Below are positions 46,248 to 55,090 of a stretch of DNA of 64,000 nt, one piece after another (the first letter of the stretch is position 1; each line of letters starts with the position of its first letter). Below the pieces are notes generated by a model. That model saw only the letters and a list, made by a program, of their open reading frames with translations. It did no database searches and was not told the origin of the DNA. The stretch spans positions 2,117,001-2,181,000 of the forward strand of contig NZ_CP011567.1 in the NCBI RefSeq assembly GCF_001655615.1. The letters run 5' to 3'. The position numbers and the translations under genes were made by a program. The stretch is from Pseudomonas sp. GR 6-02. Lineage in GTDB: Bacteria > Pseudomonadota > Gammaproteobacteria > Pseudomonadales > Pseudomonadaceae.

Positions 46248-47144
46248 CTATTTCGAGAACTTTCGTGCCCCGGCCACGCAAAGAATCACCGCCACGGTCA
46301 CCCCCAGCATGGCAACGCTGACCTGCTCGTGCAGCAACGTGGCCGCCAGTGCCAGGCCAAAAAACGGCTGCAGCAACTGAAGCTGGCCGACGGCGGCAAT
46401 CCCGCCCTGAGCCAGCCCGCGGTACCAGAACACAAAGCCAATCAACATGCTGAACAGCGACACGTAAGCCAGGCTCAACCACGCAGGCGGGGTAATTGCC
46501 GAGAGCGAAGGCGGGGCCAGCAACCAGGTCAGCGGCGCCATGACGGGCAGCGACAGCACCAGCGCCCAGGAAATCACCTGCCAGCCTCCCAGAGTCTTGG
46601 AAAGCTTCGCACCTTCGGCATAGCCCAACCCGCACGCCAGGATCGCCAGCAACATCAGAACGTCCCCCGCAGGAGAGGCCGTCAGGCCTTGGGAGACGGC
46701 AAACCCCACCACCAGCAGGCTGCCCAGCACCGAGAAGAACCAGAACACCGGCCGGGGCCGCTCGCCGCCGCGCCAGACCCCGAACGCTGCGGTGGCGAGC
46801 GGCAACAGGCCAACGAAGACGATGGAGTGCGCAGACGTTACATATTGCAGCGCCAGTGCGGTCAACAGCGGAAACCCTAATACAACGCCCAGGGCCACGA
46901 TGGCCAGGGAGAGCAGCTGATGCCTGGCCGGGCGTTTTTCCTTGAACAGCAACAGCAAGCACAGCGCCACAAGGGCAGCGATACTGGCCCGGGCGACCGT
47001 CAGGAAGACCGGGTCGAACTGTAGAACGGCCACCCGTGTCGCCGGCAGCGAGCCGCTGAAGATGAGCACGCCGATGAACCCGTTGAGCCATCCGCTCGCG
47101 GTCTTTTCCGTGGTGTGCTGTTGCAGGTTCGATGTGCGTTCCAT
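46248..47144 (-). CDS. EamA/DMT-family transporter
   Basis: 298 residues, ten predicted membrane helices in two EamA repeats (about 20-140 and 155-290). The end of the first repeat, TSAHSIVFVGLLPLATAAF, and the end of the second are typical of RhaT/YdcZ-type exporters. Divergent from a MocR-type regulator, 90 nt away, which probably controls it. The substrate is unknown. Confidence 0.85.
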   Translation of the reverse strand: MERTSNLQQHTTEKTASGWLNGFIGVLIFSGSLPATRVAVLQFDPVFLTVARASIAALVALCLLLLFKEKRPARHQLLSLAIVALGVVLGFPLLTALALQYVTSAHSIVFVGLLPLATAAFGVWRGGERPRPVFWFFSVLGSLLVVGFAVSQGLTASPAGDVLMLLAILACGLGYAEGAKLSKTLGGWQVISWALVLSLPVMAPLTWLLAPPSLSAITPPAWLSLAYVSLFSMLIGFVFWYRGLAQGGIAAVGQLQLLQPFFGLALAATLLHEQVSVAMLGVTVAVILCVAGARKFSK

Positions 47145-47201
47145 TCTGGATCCCCTTCATGCTCAGGTTGCATGGAAGGCATCGTATGGACGAAACTCAA
47201 T

Positions 47202-47217
47202 ACAATCAAAATATTGT
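47202..47217. promoter_or_regulatory. Possible operator in the EamA/MocR divergent gap
   Basis: Inverted repeat ACAAT-N6-ATTGT in the 90 nt gap, 18 nt before the MocR start. Could be the operator of the regulator; nothing else supports it. Confidence 0.3.
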
Positions 47218-47234
47218 CATGGATACATCTGCTC

Positions 47235-48566
47235 ATGCCTCGTTCCCGCTACAAATCACTGGTGGATACGTTTGCCGCGGATATTCGCTCAGGGCGCCTG
47301 TTGCCGGGCACACGCTTGCCGACTCACCGTCAGTTGGCGACCACGGAAGGCCTGGCCCTGGTGACGGCAAGCCGGGTCTATGCGGAGCTGGAAGCCATGG
47401 GCCTGGTCAGCGGGGAGACGGGGCGGGGGACGTTCGTCAGGGAAACCTCATGGTCGCCCAACCAGGCTATCGATCAACACAGCGTTGCCGCCGGCATGAC
47501 CGACCTGAACTTCAACTATCCGGCGCTTCCCGGGCAGGCCGAATTGTTGCGCAATGCCCTGCGTCAGCTCGCCTCGGCAGGTGATCTGGAAGCGTTGCTG
47601 CGCTACCAGCCACACGCCGGGCGACCCCATGAGCGCGCCGCCGTGGCGCGCCATCTGCGCGTTCGAGGGCTGACGGTCGAGGCTGAGCAAGTGCTGATCG
47701 TCACCGGCGCCCAGCAAGGGCTGGCGGTGACGATGATGGCGCTGTTGCAACCCGGTGACGTGATTGCCGCGGACGCGTTGACCTACCCGGGGTTCAAGGC
47801 CCTGGCCGACACGCTGCACCTTGAAATTGTGCCCATTCCGGTGCTCGATCACGGGCCTGATCTGCAAGCGCTGGAAAGCCTGTGCCGGCATCGACGCGTG
47901 CGGGCCGTGTACACGATGCCGACCCTGCACAATCCGTTGGGCTGGGTGATGAGTGCCGAGCAACGGGAACACCTGGTGACGATTGCGCGCCAGCATGGGC
48001 TGCTGATCATTGAAGACGCCGCTTACGCCTTTCTCGCGGAGAATCCGCCCGCACCGCTGGCGGTACTCGCCCCCGAGAGGACGATTTATGTGTCAGGGCT
48101 CTCCAAAAGCGTGGCCACCGGACTGCGCGTCGGCTTCGTCGCCGCCCCCCTGCAGAACGTGCCCGCGCTGGAGCGCACAATCAAAGCGACCACCTGGAAT
48201 ACCCCGGGTGTGATGACGGCGATTGCCACCACCTGGCTTGACGACGGCACCGTCATGCAACTGGAAGCCGAAAAGCGCCGGGACGCGCAGGCCCGGCAAA
48301 TCGTGGCCGGCGAGGTACTGGCGGGGCTGCGCTGTATTCGCCACCCCTCGTCGTATTTTCTTTGGCTGCCATTGTCGGAAGACGCACGGGCCGACCAGAT
48401 CGCCATGGCGTTGATGCGGGAAAACGTCTCGGTTTCAACCGCCGAACCGTTTGCCACATCGGCCAACGTTCCACATGCGTTTCGCCTGGCGCTGGGCTCC
48501 GTGGAGATGGGGGCGCTCAGGGAGGCGCTGGAGAAAGTGAAGTGGGTGGTTGGGGCTTATACATAG
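47235..48566 (+). CDS. MocR-type transcriptional regulator (GntR HTH plus aminotransferase-like)
   Basis: 443 residues from ATG 47235. N-terminal winged helix (about 1-70: SRYKSLVDTFAADIRSGRLLPG, GETGRGTFV) fused to a type I aminotransferase fold with the PLP lysine in SGLSKSVATGLR. MocR proteins sense PLP-ligand adducts and control adjacent transport or metabolic genes; the divergent EamA exporter is the obvious target. No clear ribosome site precedes ATG 47235; an ATG at 47172 is in frame. Confidence 0.86.
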   Translation: MPRSRYKSLVDTFAADIRSGRLLPGTRLPTHRQLATTEGLALVTASRVYAELEAMGLVSGETGRGTFVRETSWSPNQAIDQHSVAAGMTDLNFNYPALPGQAELLRNALRQLASAGDLEALLRYQPHAGRPHERAAVARHLRVRGLTVEAEQVLIVTGAQQGLAVTMMALLQPGDVIAADALTYPGFKALADTLHLEIVPIPVLDHGPDLQALESLCRHRRVRAVYTMPTLHNPLGWVMSAEQREHLVTIARQHGLLIIEDAAYAFLAENPPAPLAVLAPERTIYVSGLSKSVATGLRVGFVAAPLQNVPALERTIKATTWNTPGVMTAIATTWLDDGTVMQLEAEKRRDAQARQIVAGEVLAGLRCIRHPSSYFLWLPLSEDARADQIAMALMRENVSVSTAEPFATSANVPHAFRLALGSVEMGALREALEKVKWVVGAYT

Positions 48567-48632
48567 TCTCGTTATTACCGAACAGTATGTGCCTACGCCG
48601 TAGTGGTCGGTAGAGAGCCTTTATTCCAACAA

Positions 48633-49394
48633 CTAGCGCATTACAATCTCACTGAATTTGACGGTAAGCGTCTCATCATTCCCATCTCGAAACACCAACT
48701 TGATCGCTGGTGTTTTGCTGAGTTTGCTGTTGCTCTGCTGGAAGATCAGCGTAACGCGTGTAGGTACGTTGCGAATCAGCTGAAAGCGCAGCCAGGCGTT
48801 GTCCTCGACCTGGCCCACCCGGATCGACTCGAACTTCAGTGGACCGCCAGACTCGTCGAATAGCCGGGTGCCGTCGTCGAAGCGAAAGCTGCGGTCTACG
48901 TTCAGATTGGTCAGTTCAAAAGTGCAGGTGGGCAGACGGCCGATGTTCTCGCAACCCTCCAGTTCGATGCGAATGTTATCCAGCACTTCCATGCGTTTGC
49001 CGAGCAGGTTGTTGCCTTCGTTTTCGACTATTTTGGCTTGCAGTTTGGCGAACTCGAAAGAGGGCTTGGCGTATTCGGTGCCTAGGATGAAGAAGCCGAA
49101 AGACAAGCCGGCGATCATGAAAAACTGCAACGCGCCGCGGAGCATCGGCGTGAAATTACGAATCTGCCAGCCAATTGAAACGGCTCCCAGAAATATAAAT
49201 GCACTCACCAGCAGGACCACGTTTTTCCAGCTGATGAAGCTGAAACCGAACACGCTCGGGTCCGGCACGGCATAGGTGATTAACGCCCACATGGCGCCCA
49301 GCACGACGCTGAGGCCTGCCATGCCGCGGGTGATCAACGAGGTGAATTTCTGAGTGCGGGTAAGCGGTATTGCTGAGTCTTGCTGGGATATCAC
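48633..49394 (-). CDS. Hypothetical membrane protein
   Basis: 253 residues, GTG start at 49394 with AGGAATC about 9 nt upstream. Three predicted N-terminal helices (about 22-42, 52-70 and 84-103) and a C-terminal domain of about 150 residues outside or inside the membrane, with two cysteines (EGCENIGRLPTC). I do not recognise the family. The regions at 48567-48632 and 49395-49551 contain no gene that I can see. Confidence 0.7.
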   Translation of the reverse strand: MISQQDSAIPLTRTQKFTSLITRGMAGLSVVLGAMWALITYAVPDPSVFGFSFISWKNVVLLVSAFIFLGAVSIGWQIRNFTPMLRGALQFFMIAGLSFGFFILGTEYAKPSFEFAKLQAKIVENEGNNLLGKRMEVLDNIRIELEGCENIGRLPTCTFELTNLNVDRSFRFDDGTRLFDESGGPLKFESIRVGQVEDNAWLRFQLIRNVPTRVTLIFQQSNSKLSKTPAIKLVFRDGNDETLTVKFSEIVMR

Positions 49395-49551
49395 GGTGCT
49401 GATTCCTTGTTCCGTAGCCGATCGTCCGTCCTTGAAGGTGACTGTCAGGCTGTAGCAATATAAAACCTTGAGAAATCAAGGTCAGAGCCTGGTTGTGGCA
49501 GGGGGCCATTATCCAGTAATGGCAGGCTGGGTAAAGACGTGGGAGCACCAA

Positions 49552-49923
49552 TCACGAGTAGGTGAATGGCTCAAGAAAAATTTGCGGATCAATCCAGAGT
49601 CTTAAACCATAAGGAATGACTGAATAGCCGTCGTAGCGACCCGAGAAGGTATTAGACGCAGCGAACTCTAAAAAACGACCACGTTTATCGTTAACGACGC
49701 GTATACCCGGGCAATCGAGCATTGAGTACCGCACTATTGGGTTTGGTAGCGGAGCCGCCCACAGCTGGACTTCAACATCGCAATCAAATTGCCAAATGGT
49801 CAATTGCAGTCTGACAGCGCCCTGTTCGACGATGTACTGGTGCGAGATCCCGGACTCTCCTTCAGAAGGAGCAACCCCAAGTACGTTGAAAAGGTCAAAC
49901 GGGTCCCATATCAACGGTGGCAT
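49552..49923 (-). CDS. Hypothetical protein
   Basis: 123 residues, ATG 49923 with AAGGAA 6 nt upstream. Rich in Trp and Tyr (LIWDPFDLF, LQLTIWQFDCDVEVQLW, DGYSVIPYGLRLWIDPQIF), with no signal peptide or known motif. It lies in a lower-GC stretch with the DUF3885 gene, which suggests acquired DNA. An immunity-type or accessory role is a guess. Confidence 0.65.
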   Translation of the reverse strand: MPPLIWDPFDLFNVLGVAPSEGESGISHQYIVEQGAVRLQLTIWQFDCDVEVQLWAAPLPNPIVRYSMLDCPGIRVVNDKRGRFLEFAASNTFSGRYDGYSVIPYGLRLWIDPQIFLEPFTYS

Positions 49924-50010
49924 TGCACTTTCCTTTATCGAAGAGCAGTTCGGGTTGTTTCACGCCCCATCGAGCCCAAATTTTTTGGAGTCCAGGCGTC
50001 GTTGTCAGCG

Positions 50011-50649
50011 TTATCTACAATGGGGTTCCTGGACTCCGAATACCTCATCCATCACTGGTCGATCATGGGTTAGTAAAAAACGCTGATGTTTCTGATACAG
50101 CTGCGCCAGGGCAGTCCTGTTCGGTCCGACGACATCCATGCCGCGATCATCGTAGGGAAATGCCATAACCTGCAGGTTCAGGTTGAAAAAGTAGATGTCA
50201 CAAAACGGGCGGGGCCGAATGTCTCCAATGTCCTTCGCCAATGCACACCATAGAAAGTTCTGAAGTAGCGACAATAGGGCATGAAAGGCGACATTTGCCC
50301 AATGCTCTTCTTCATGTTCATTAAACCAATTGTCCGGATGAATGGGGTTAAGCCATCGGGAATGATTCGAGGGGATCTTGATACCGGCCGCCCGAAGCTC
50401 CGCTAGAACAGGTCGGTGTGCAAATGGATTTGCTCCGGAACGAACACGAAGACAGACAACGAGCGATCCTTCCTCGGAGAATATGTCCCCGCAAATGCAC
50501 CGTGCTTTTTGAAGCGCCAGGAGAAACTGTTCAATGGCAGTTCCCTTTTCGGAAAGGCTGAATCGCAAACCTCCCGGGTAGGAATAGAACAGTGGCCGTT
50601 CGAAGGCTTTTCTTTCGAAAACCTCGTCAATTTCACGCTGTAGGTTCAC
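50011..50649 (-). CDS. DUF3885 domain protein
   Basis: 212 residues from GTG 50649, preferred because AAGGA precedes it and the DUF3885 similarity begins soon after (FYSYPGGLRFSLS); the frame stays open to 51003, but there it overlaps the YceI gene and has no similarity. The C-terminus has the DUF3885 pattern DIYFF...YDDRGMDVVG...LYQKHQRFLLTHDRPVMD. Function unknown. The 232 nt between this start and YceI hold no convincing gene. Confidence 0.7.
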   Translation of the reverse strand: MNLQREIDEVFERKAFERPLFYSYPGGLRFSLSEKGTAIEQFLLALQKARCICGDIFSEEGSLVVCLRVRSGANPFAHRPVLAELRAAGIKIPSNHSRWLNPIHPDNWFNEHEEEHWANVAFHALLSLLQNFLWCALAKDIGDIRPRPFCDIYFFNLNLQVMAFPYDDRGMDVVGPNRTALAQLYQKHQRFLLTHDRPVMDEVFGVQEPHCR

Positions 50650-50881
50650 TACTTTACGGTCCTTCGTAAGAGGAGTTAGTAAAAGGGAGTCGGCGGCCAA
50701 GAGCACAACTTTAGGCACATCGGGCTTTCCGGCGAGTCCAAAGACCCGTGGGGCCGGGCTTTTGAGGAGCAGGGGCTCTGCTGGGCTGGAATAACCCTCG
50801 AATATTTGCTTAAGTCCAGCTATCGCAGCCACACGGGTGCTGCACTTCAATCCCTGAAGGGCATTCCACCCGGAGAATTCC

Positions 50882-51451
50882 ATGTCTCTTCGATTCCCGC
50901 GTTTAGCCGCATTGCTCGCCATCCTCACGATCGGCGTCTTGCCCTGTGCCCAAGCCGTTGAATACACCCGGGTCAACACCACCGCCAGCAAGATCTCCTT
51001 CACCTATAACCAGTTCGGCTCCAGGGTGTACGGCACCTTCGGCAAATTCGACGCCACGCTCGATTTCGACACGGCAAACCCCACGGCGGCCCACGCCAGG
51101 ATGACCATCGACCTTGCCAGCATCGATGCCGGCAGCAGCGATGCCAATACCGAGCTGCAAAAGCCTGCCTGGTTCAACACGGCGGACTATCCGGTGGCGA
51201 CCTTTGAATCGACCCGGGTGAAAGCGCTGGGCAATCAACGCTATCTGATCACCGGCAAACTTAACCTCAGGGGTATGACGCGCGAGTTGCAGGTGAAGGT
51301 GCTGTTGAAGCCGGAGCAGGCCATCGGGATTTTCGATGGCAACATCATTCTCAAACGCAGTGACTTCAAGATCGGGGAGGGGGAGTGGGCCGATACGGTG
51401 GTCTCCAACGACATCGACATCCGCTTCCGCATCGTCGCGCCGCAGCGTTGA
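50882..51451 (+). CDS. YceI-family periplasmic lipid-binding protein
   Basis: 189 residues, GGAGA 6 nt before ATG 50882. Signal peptide 1-25 (VLPCAQA). YceI lipocalin-like beta-barrel: TASKISFTYNQFGSRVYGTFGKFDATLDFD, FESTRVKALGNQRYLITGKLNLRG. YceI proteins bind polyprenoid or amide-type lipids in the periplasm. Single gene. Confidence 0.9.
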   Translation: MSLRFPRLAALLAILTIGVLPCAQAVEYTRVNTTASKISFTYNQFGSRVYGTFGKFDATLDFDTANPTAAHARMTIDLASIDAGSSDANTELQKPAWFNTADYPVATFESTRVKALGNQRYLITGKLNLRGMTRELQVKVLLKPEQAIGIFDGNIILKRSDFKIGEGEWADTVVSNDIDIRFRIVAPQR

Positions 51452-51528
51452 TTTTCCTGCGAGGGGCTCGATCTGTGACAATGGCCGGGCTGATGTTCAG
51501 TAAGCCTTGATCCGGAGTCAGAAACGCA

Positions 51529-52239
51529 ATGCCCCAGCTCACCCACTTTGCCACTCCATGCCCGGAGCCCATCAACAGCCAGATTCTGCAGATGGTCGTC
51601 GACAACCTGACCGACATCAGCATGGTAGGCATCGCGCCGAGCAACCCGTTGTACAACGTCTATCAATACGCGGTGGGCTATGAGGTTCATCTCTACCTGG
51701 AAGCGCTCGGCGGCGCCAAAGGCATTGCGGTCGAATTGATCGTCGCCATGGATGATGAAGATCCCGAGAAGGTCATCGGGTTTTTGCTGTACCTGCCGGT
51801 CAAGGACGATCCCGAGGCCTGCGGCGTGGCGTACATGGCGGTGCAGGCCAGTCACCGGCGACAGGGTGTCGCGCGGGCGATGCTGCAAGATATGCTCGGT
51901 CGCTACCCCCATGCCGAGTTGACATGCACCGTCGCCAAAGTGCCCTGGTTCGAGTCGATGGGCTTTCAAGTGCTGGGCGTGCGCGGCACTCAGGTGCTGA
52001 TGAACACCCGGGATCACGCCACTGAAGGCCTGATGGGCCTGTTGGATGTCACCTCGATCTACAGTTCTTTGGAGGTGCGGCAGATACATACGTATCTGCT
52101 GCAAAAACACGGCAAGCGGGCAATGATCGATGCGGAAAAGCAACGCGACCGGCATCTCGACCAAATGACGCGCAACGCCAAGGCGTTTGTGCTGGATCGT
52201 TTGAGCAAAAACGCCGAGCGCGGGCCTCGTCCCGTCTAG
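51529..52239 (+). CDS. GNAT-family N-acetyltransferase
   Basis: 236 residues. GNAT core in the middle (VIGFLLYLP, then the acetyl-CoA loop VQASHRRQGVARAMLQDML and VPWFESMGFQVLG), with extra N- and C-terminal segments of about 60 residues each. The C-terminal segment is charged and helical. Target unknown. Ordinary gene after YceI. Confidence 0.8.
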   Translation: MPQLTHFATPCPEPINSQILQMVVDNLTDISMVGIAPSNPLYNVYQYAVGYEVHLYLEALGGAKGIAVELIVAMDDEDPEKVIGFLLYLPVKDDPEACGVAYMAVQASHRRQGVARAMLQDMLGRYPHAELTCTVAKVPWFESMGFQVLGVRGTQVLMNTRDHATEGLMGLLDVTSIYSSLEVRQIHTYLLQKHGKRAMIDAEKQRDRHLDQMTRNAKAFVLDRLSKNAERGPRPV

Positions 52240-52556
52240 ACTGTCGAGTCCTTTCGGCGCGCAGGCTGGCCGAGGCGTGATATTCTGTCGCATTAACTTG
52301 GTTTGACTTATTCGGTTCGTACGTCCACAGACGTGCGACAGAATCAATGTCGCTCAAGTAGCTGAGCCAATAATGATAAGAAGTCAGTGCACGAGGGACA
52401 TATAACTGAGGTCGATGGAGACACGTCGGCCTTGTGTGCCCACCTTCAAATCTTTCTGAATGCAGAAACCCGCGGCACGCTGCCTGCGTACCCGTGAACC
52501 TGGGTTGCTCATGAATGAAGGTTGGAGGCGGATGGCGTTTATCATAGGTGCTACAA
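52240..52556. other. Intergenic region before mqo
   Basis: 317 nt with no gene that I can support. It should contain the mqo promoter; AGGTG at 52546-52550 is the likely ribosome site for ATG 52557. No repeat or clear operator was seen. Confidence 0.4.
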
Positions 52557-54197
52557 ATGTTTAAGAAACTGAACACAGCCCTGCTGGGGCTGGCTTTGTC
52601 GATGGGGATCACGTCCGCTTACGCGGAGGCAAAGAAAGTCGATGTGCTGCTCATTGGCGGCGGCATCATGAGTGCAACGCTGGGTGTATGGCTCAATGAG
52701 CTGGAACCCGACTTGTCGATGGAAATGGTAGAGCGCCTCGATGGCGTCGCCCTGGAAAGCTCCAACGGCTGGAACAACGCCGGTACCGGTCACTCCGCCC
52801 TGGCCGAGTTGAACTACACCCCGGAAGACGAGAATGGCAAAGTTCAGATCACGAAAGCCGTTGAAATCAACGAAGCCTTCCAGATCTCCCGTCAGTTCTG
52901 GGCCTGGCAAGTTCAGCAAGGCGTGCTGAAGAACCCGCGTTCGTTCATCAACTCCACTCCGCACATGAGCTTTGTGTGGGGCGATGACAACATCAAGTTC
53001 CTGAAGAAGCGCTACGAAGCCCTGCAAGCAAGCCCGCTGTTCGCCGGCATGCAGTACTCCGAAGACCCGGCAGTGATCAAGAAATGGGTTCCGCTGATGA
53101 TGGAAGGGCGTGACCCGAACCAGAAAGTCGCGGCCACCTGGAGCCCGCTCGGTAACGACATGAACTTTGGCGAGATCACCCGCCAGTTCGTCGCGCACCT
53201 GCAAACCACGCCGAAGTTCGACTTGAAGTTGTCTAGCGAAGTGCAAGACATCACCAAGAACGCAGACGGCAGCTGGCGCGTCAGCTACAAAAACCTGAAA
53301 GACGGCACCAAAACCGAAACCGACGCCAAGTTCGTGTTCATCGGCGCGGGCGGCGGTGCACTGCACCTGCTGCAGAAGTCCGGCATTCCTGAAGCTCAGG
53401 AATACGCAGGCTTCCCGGTTGGCGGCTCGTTCCTGGTCACCGATAATCCGGCCATCGCCGAACAACACCTGGCCAAGGCCTACGGCAAAGCCTCCGTTGG
53501 CGCACCGCCAATGTCGGTTCCGCACCTGGACACCCGTGTCCTGGACGGCAAGCGCGTCATCCTGTTTGGCCCATTCGCGACCTTCAGCACCAAGTTCCTC
53601 AAAGAAGGCTCGTACCTGGACCTGCTGAGCACCACCACCACGCACAACGTGTGGCCAATGACCCGCGTCGGCATCAAGGAATACCCACTGGTCGAGTATC
53701 TGGCAGGCCAACTGATGCTGTCTGACGAAGACCGCATGAATGCCCTGAAAGAATACTTCCCGAATGCCAAAGCCGAAGACTGGCGCCTGTGGCAAGCCGG
53801 CCAGCGCGTGCAAATCATCAAGCGTGATGAAGCCGCCGGTGGCGTGCTGAAGCTGGGTACCGAAATCGTTGCTTCCGCTGACGGCACCATCGCCGGCCTG
53901 CTGGGCGCATCGCCAGGCGCATCGACTGCCGCACCGATCATGCTGACCGTGCTGCAGAAAGTGTTCAAGGACAAGGTTGCCACCCCAGCCTGGCAGGAAA
54001 AACTGCACCAGATCGTGCCAAGCTATGGCACTCAGCTGAACAACAGCCCTGAGAAAGTGGCTCAAGAGTGGGCTTACACCGCCAAGGTGCTGGAGCTGAC
54101 TCCGCCGCCGGCGATTGGTCAGGTGGCGGCTCCTGCTGCTCCGGCTGAGAAGCCTAAGGCTGTGAAAGAGAATGCTGCGACGGATATGGCTCTGTAA
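52557..54197 (+). CDS. mqo: Malate:quinone oxidoreductase
   Basis: 546 residues from ATG 52557. An N-terminal signal-like segment (1-25, [10 protein letters not shown]) precedes the FAD-binding motif [16 protein letters not shown] and the Mqo-specific patterns [36 protein letters not shown], and [14 protein letters not shown]. The C-terminus carries the Ala/Pro/Lys-rich tail ([16 protein letters not shown]) typical of Pseudomonas Mqo. It oxidises malate to oxaloacetate and reduces quinone at the membrane as part of the TCA cycle. Followed by a strong terminator. Confidence 0.95.
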   Translation: MFKKLNTALLGLALSMGITSAYAEAKKVDVLLIGGGIMSATLGVWLNELEPDLSMEMVERLDGVALESSNGWNNAGTGHSALAELNYTPEDENGKVQITKAVEINEAFQISRQFWAWQVQQGVLKNPRSFINSTPHMSFVWGDDNIKFLKKRYEALQASPLFAGMQYSEDPAVIKKWVPLMMEGRDPNQKVAATWSPLGNDMNFGEITRQFVAHLQTTPKFDLKLSSEVQDITKNADGSWRVSYKNLKDGTKTETDAKFVFIGAGGGALHLLQKSGIPEAQEYAGFPVGGSFLVTDNPAIAEQHLAKAYGKASVGAPPMSVPHLDTRVLDGKRVILFGPFATFSTKFLKEGSYLDLLSTTTTHNVWPMTRVGIKEYPLVEYLAGQLMLSDEDRMNALKEYFPNAKAEDWRLWQAGQRVQIIKRDEAAGGVLKLGTEIVASADGTIAGLLGASPGASTAAPIMLTVLQKVFKDKVATPAWQEKLHQIVPSYGTQLNNSPEKVAQEWAYTAKVLELTPPPAIGQVAAPAAPAEKPKAVKENAATDMAL

Positions 54198-54211
54198 CTA
54201 GAGGCCCTGTC

Positions 54212-54250
54212 AAAAGCCCACTGAACCGGTGACGGTCAGTGGGCTTTTTT
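54212..54250 (+). terminator. Terminator of mqo
   Basis: Stem AAAAGCCCACTGA / TCAGTGGGCTTTT with an 11 nt loop, followed by T. It also overlaps the 3' end of the small membrane protein on the minus strand, so it works for both directions. Nearly the same hairpin occurs at 60719-60757. Confidence 0.88.
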
Positions 54251-54475
54251 GTGTCTGCGAAGATATCGCCGATACAAAACGACACCCATGAAAACCGAAA
54301 GCAACCCAACCCCCGCATTACCCAAAAGCCAAATTGCAAAGTTCCGACTTTGGTCTGCCTCACTCTCGTAGAACGGCCCAAAGTAGCCAGACACTGTCAC
54401 GAATATCAAATTAAACGCCCCAACGGCCAGGGCAACAACAAGGACGACGAACAATGCCCCTTTAACAATTTTCAT
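54236..54475 (-). CDS. Small two-helix membrane protein
   Basis: 79 residues from ATG 54475 (AAGG 7 nt upstream). Two predicted transmembrane helices (about 5-25 and 44-65) and a basic tail (YRRYLRRHKK). It overlaps the stop of the T6SS-like fragment by 4 nt, so it was probably the second gene of that operon. An immunity role would fit the position, but known Tai4 proteins are periplasmic, so this is only a guess. Confidence 0.6.
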   Translation of the reverse strand: MKIVKGALFVVLVVALAVGAFNLIFVTVSGYFGPFYESEADQSRNFAIWLLGNAGVGLLSVFMGVVLYRRYLRRHKKAH

Positions 54476-54864
54476 ATGACCTTCCAAAACCATATTTCCT
54501 TCGACTCGTGGTAGTCGGAGAAACTGCCCTCAATGGAAAAACCCAACTGAATACGAGGGTAGCTCAGCCAGTCCGTGAGTCTACGTCCGTTCCATAGATC
54601 AATATGATCGCCGCTGCGATTGCCGAAGGTCTCGTTCCCTCGACGCCAGAAATCCTTGAAGAAAATGATGCCTTGTTGCCCTTCAAGATCATCTTCGAAG
54701 TCCTTTGGCTTTATCTTTTTGATGGCGTGCAGCCCGGGTATTTTGGCTTGGCTTAACGCCTGCGCGATTTCTTCTGCTGCCGTCCCGGCGCGGCTGTATA
54801 TCCGGTACGTGAAGCAGCATTGCCAGTCGCTCACCGTAACTTTGCCTTTGCCTTCTTCAAACAT
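54472..54864 (-). pseudogene. Tae4-like T6SS amidase effector, C-terminal fragment (broken)
   Basis: The C-terminal 90 residues resemble T6SS amidase effector Tae4: QQGIIFFKDFWRR, GDHIDLWNGRRLT with its catalytic His, and an end like FWKVI. The N-terminal part with the catalytic Cys is absent. Instead the first 35 codons are an out-of-frame copy of the lipoprotein repeat next door (54795-54930). A start ATG is present, so a short protein may be made, but without the Cys it cannot be an active amidase. The 33 nt at 54831-54864 are shared with the lipoprotein gene end. Confidence 0.75.
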
Positions 54865-55090
54865 TCATCCATTGCTCTTTCTTGCACTGCTAATATCTTG
54901 TTTTGAGGTTGATAGAGTCCCGACACGGTTGTATATCCGGTACGTGATGCGGCATTGTCAGTCGCTCCCTGTAACTTTTCTTTTTCCTTCTTCAAACATT
55001 CATCCAATGCTCTTTCTTGCTCTGCCGATACATCGATTTGAGGTTGATGGTTTTCCGGGGTGGCTATATATCCACTGCTGTCATCATTGG
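54795..55090. repeat. 135-bp tandem repeat in the lipoprotein/Tae4 region
   Basis: The same 135 nt unit starts at 54795, 54930 and, degraded, 55065 (each begins with a TATATCC-like word). In the lipoprotein frame each encodes a 45-residue unit with QERAxDECLKKxKxKL. Copy 1 has TGA where copy 2 has GGA, which ends the lipoprotein and leaves the rest of the copy to be read in another frame by the Tae4 fragment. Confidence 0.85.

Noticed and set aside
46189..47160. Alternative frame of 323 codons on the EamA strand
   Set aside because: Arg/Gly-rich translation without membrane helices; the EamA frame has ten helices and the family pattern.
50650..51003. Upstream extension of the DUF3885 protein
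   Set aside because: Overlaps the YceI start and adds sequence outside the DUF3885 pattern; a GTG with ribosome site exists at 50649.
52551..54065. Long open frame opposite mqo
   Set aside because: Antisense shadow of a high-GC gene; no ribosome site and no family motifs, while mqo is certain on the plus strand.
54795..55090. Direct repeats considered as CRISPR
   Set aside because: Unit is 135 nt, contiguous, and coding; there are no short repeats with spacers.
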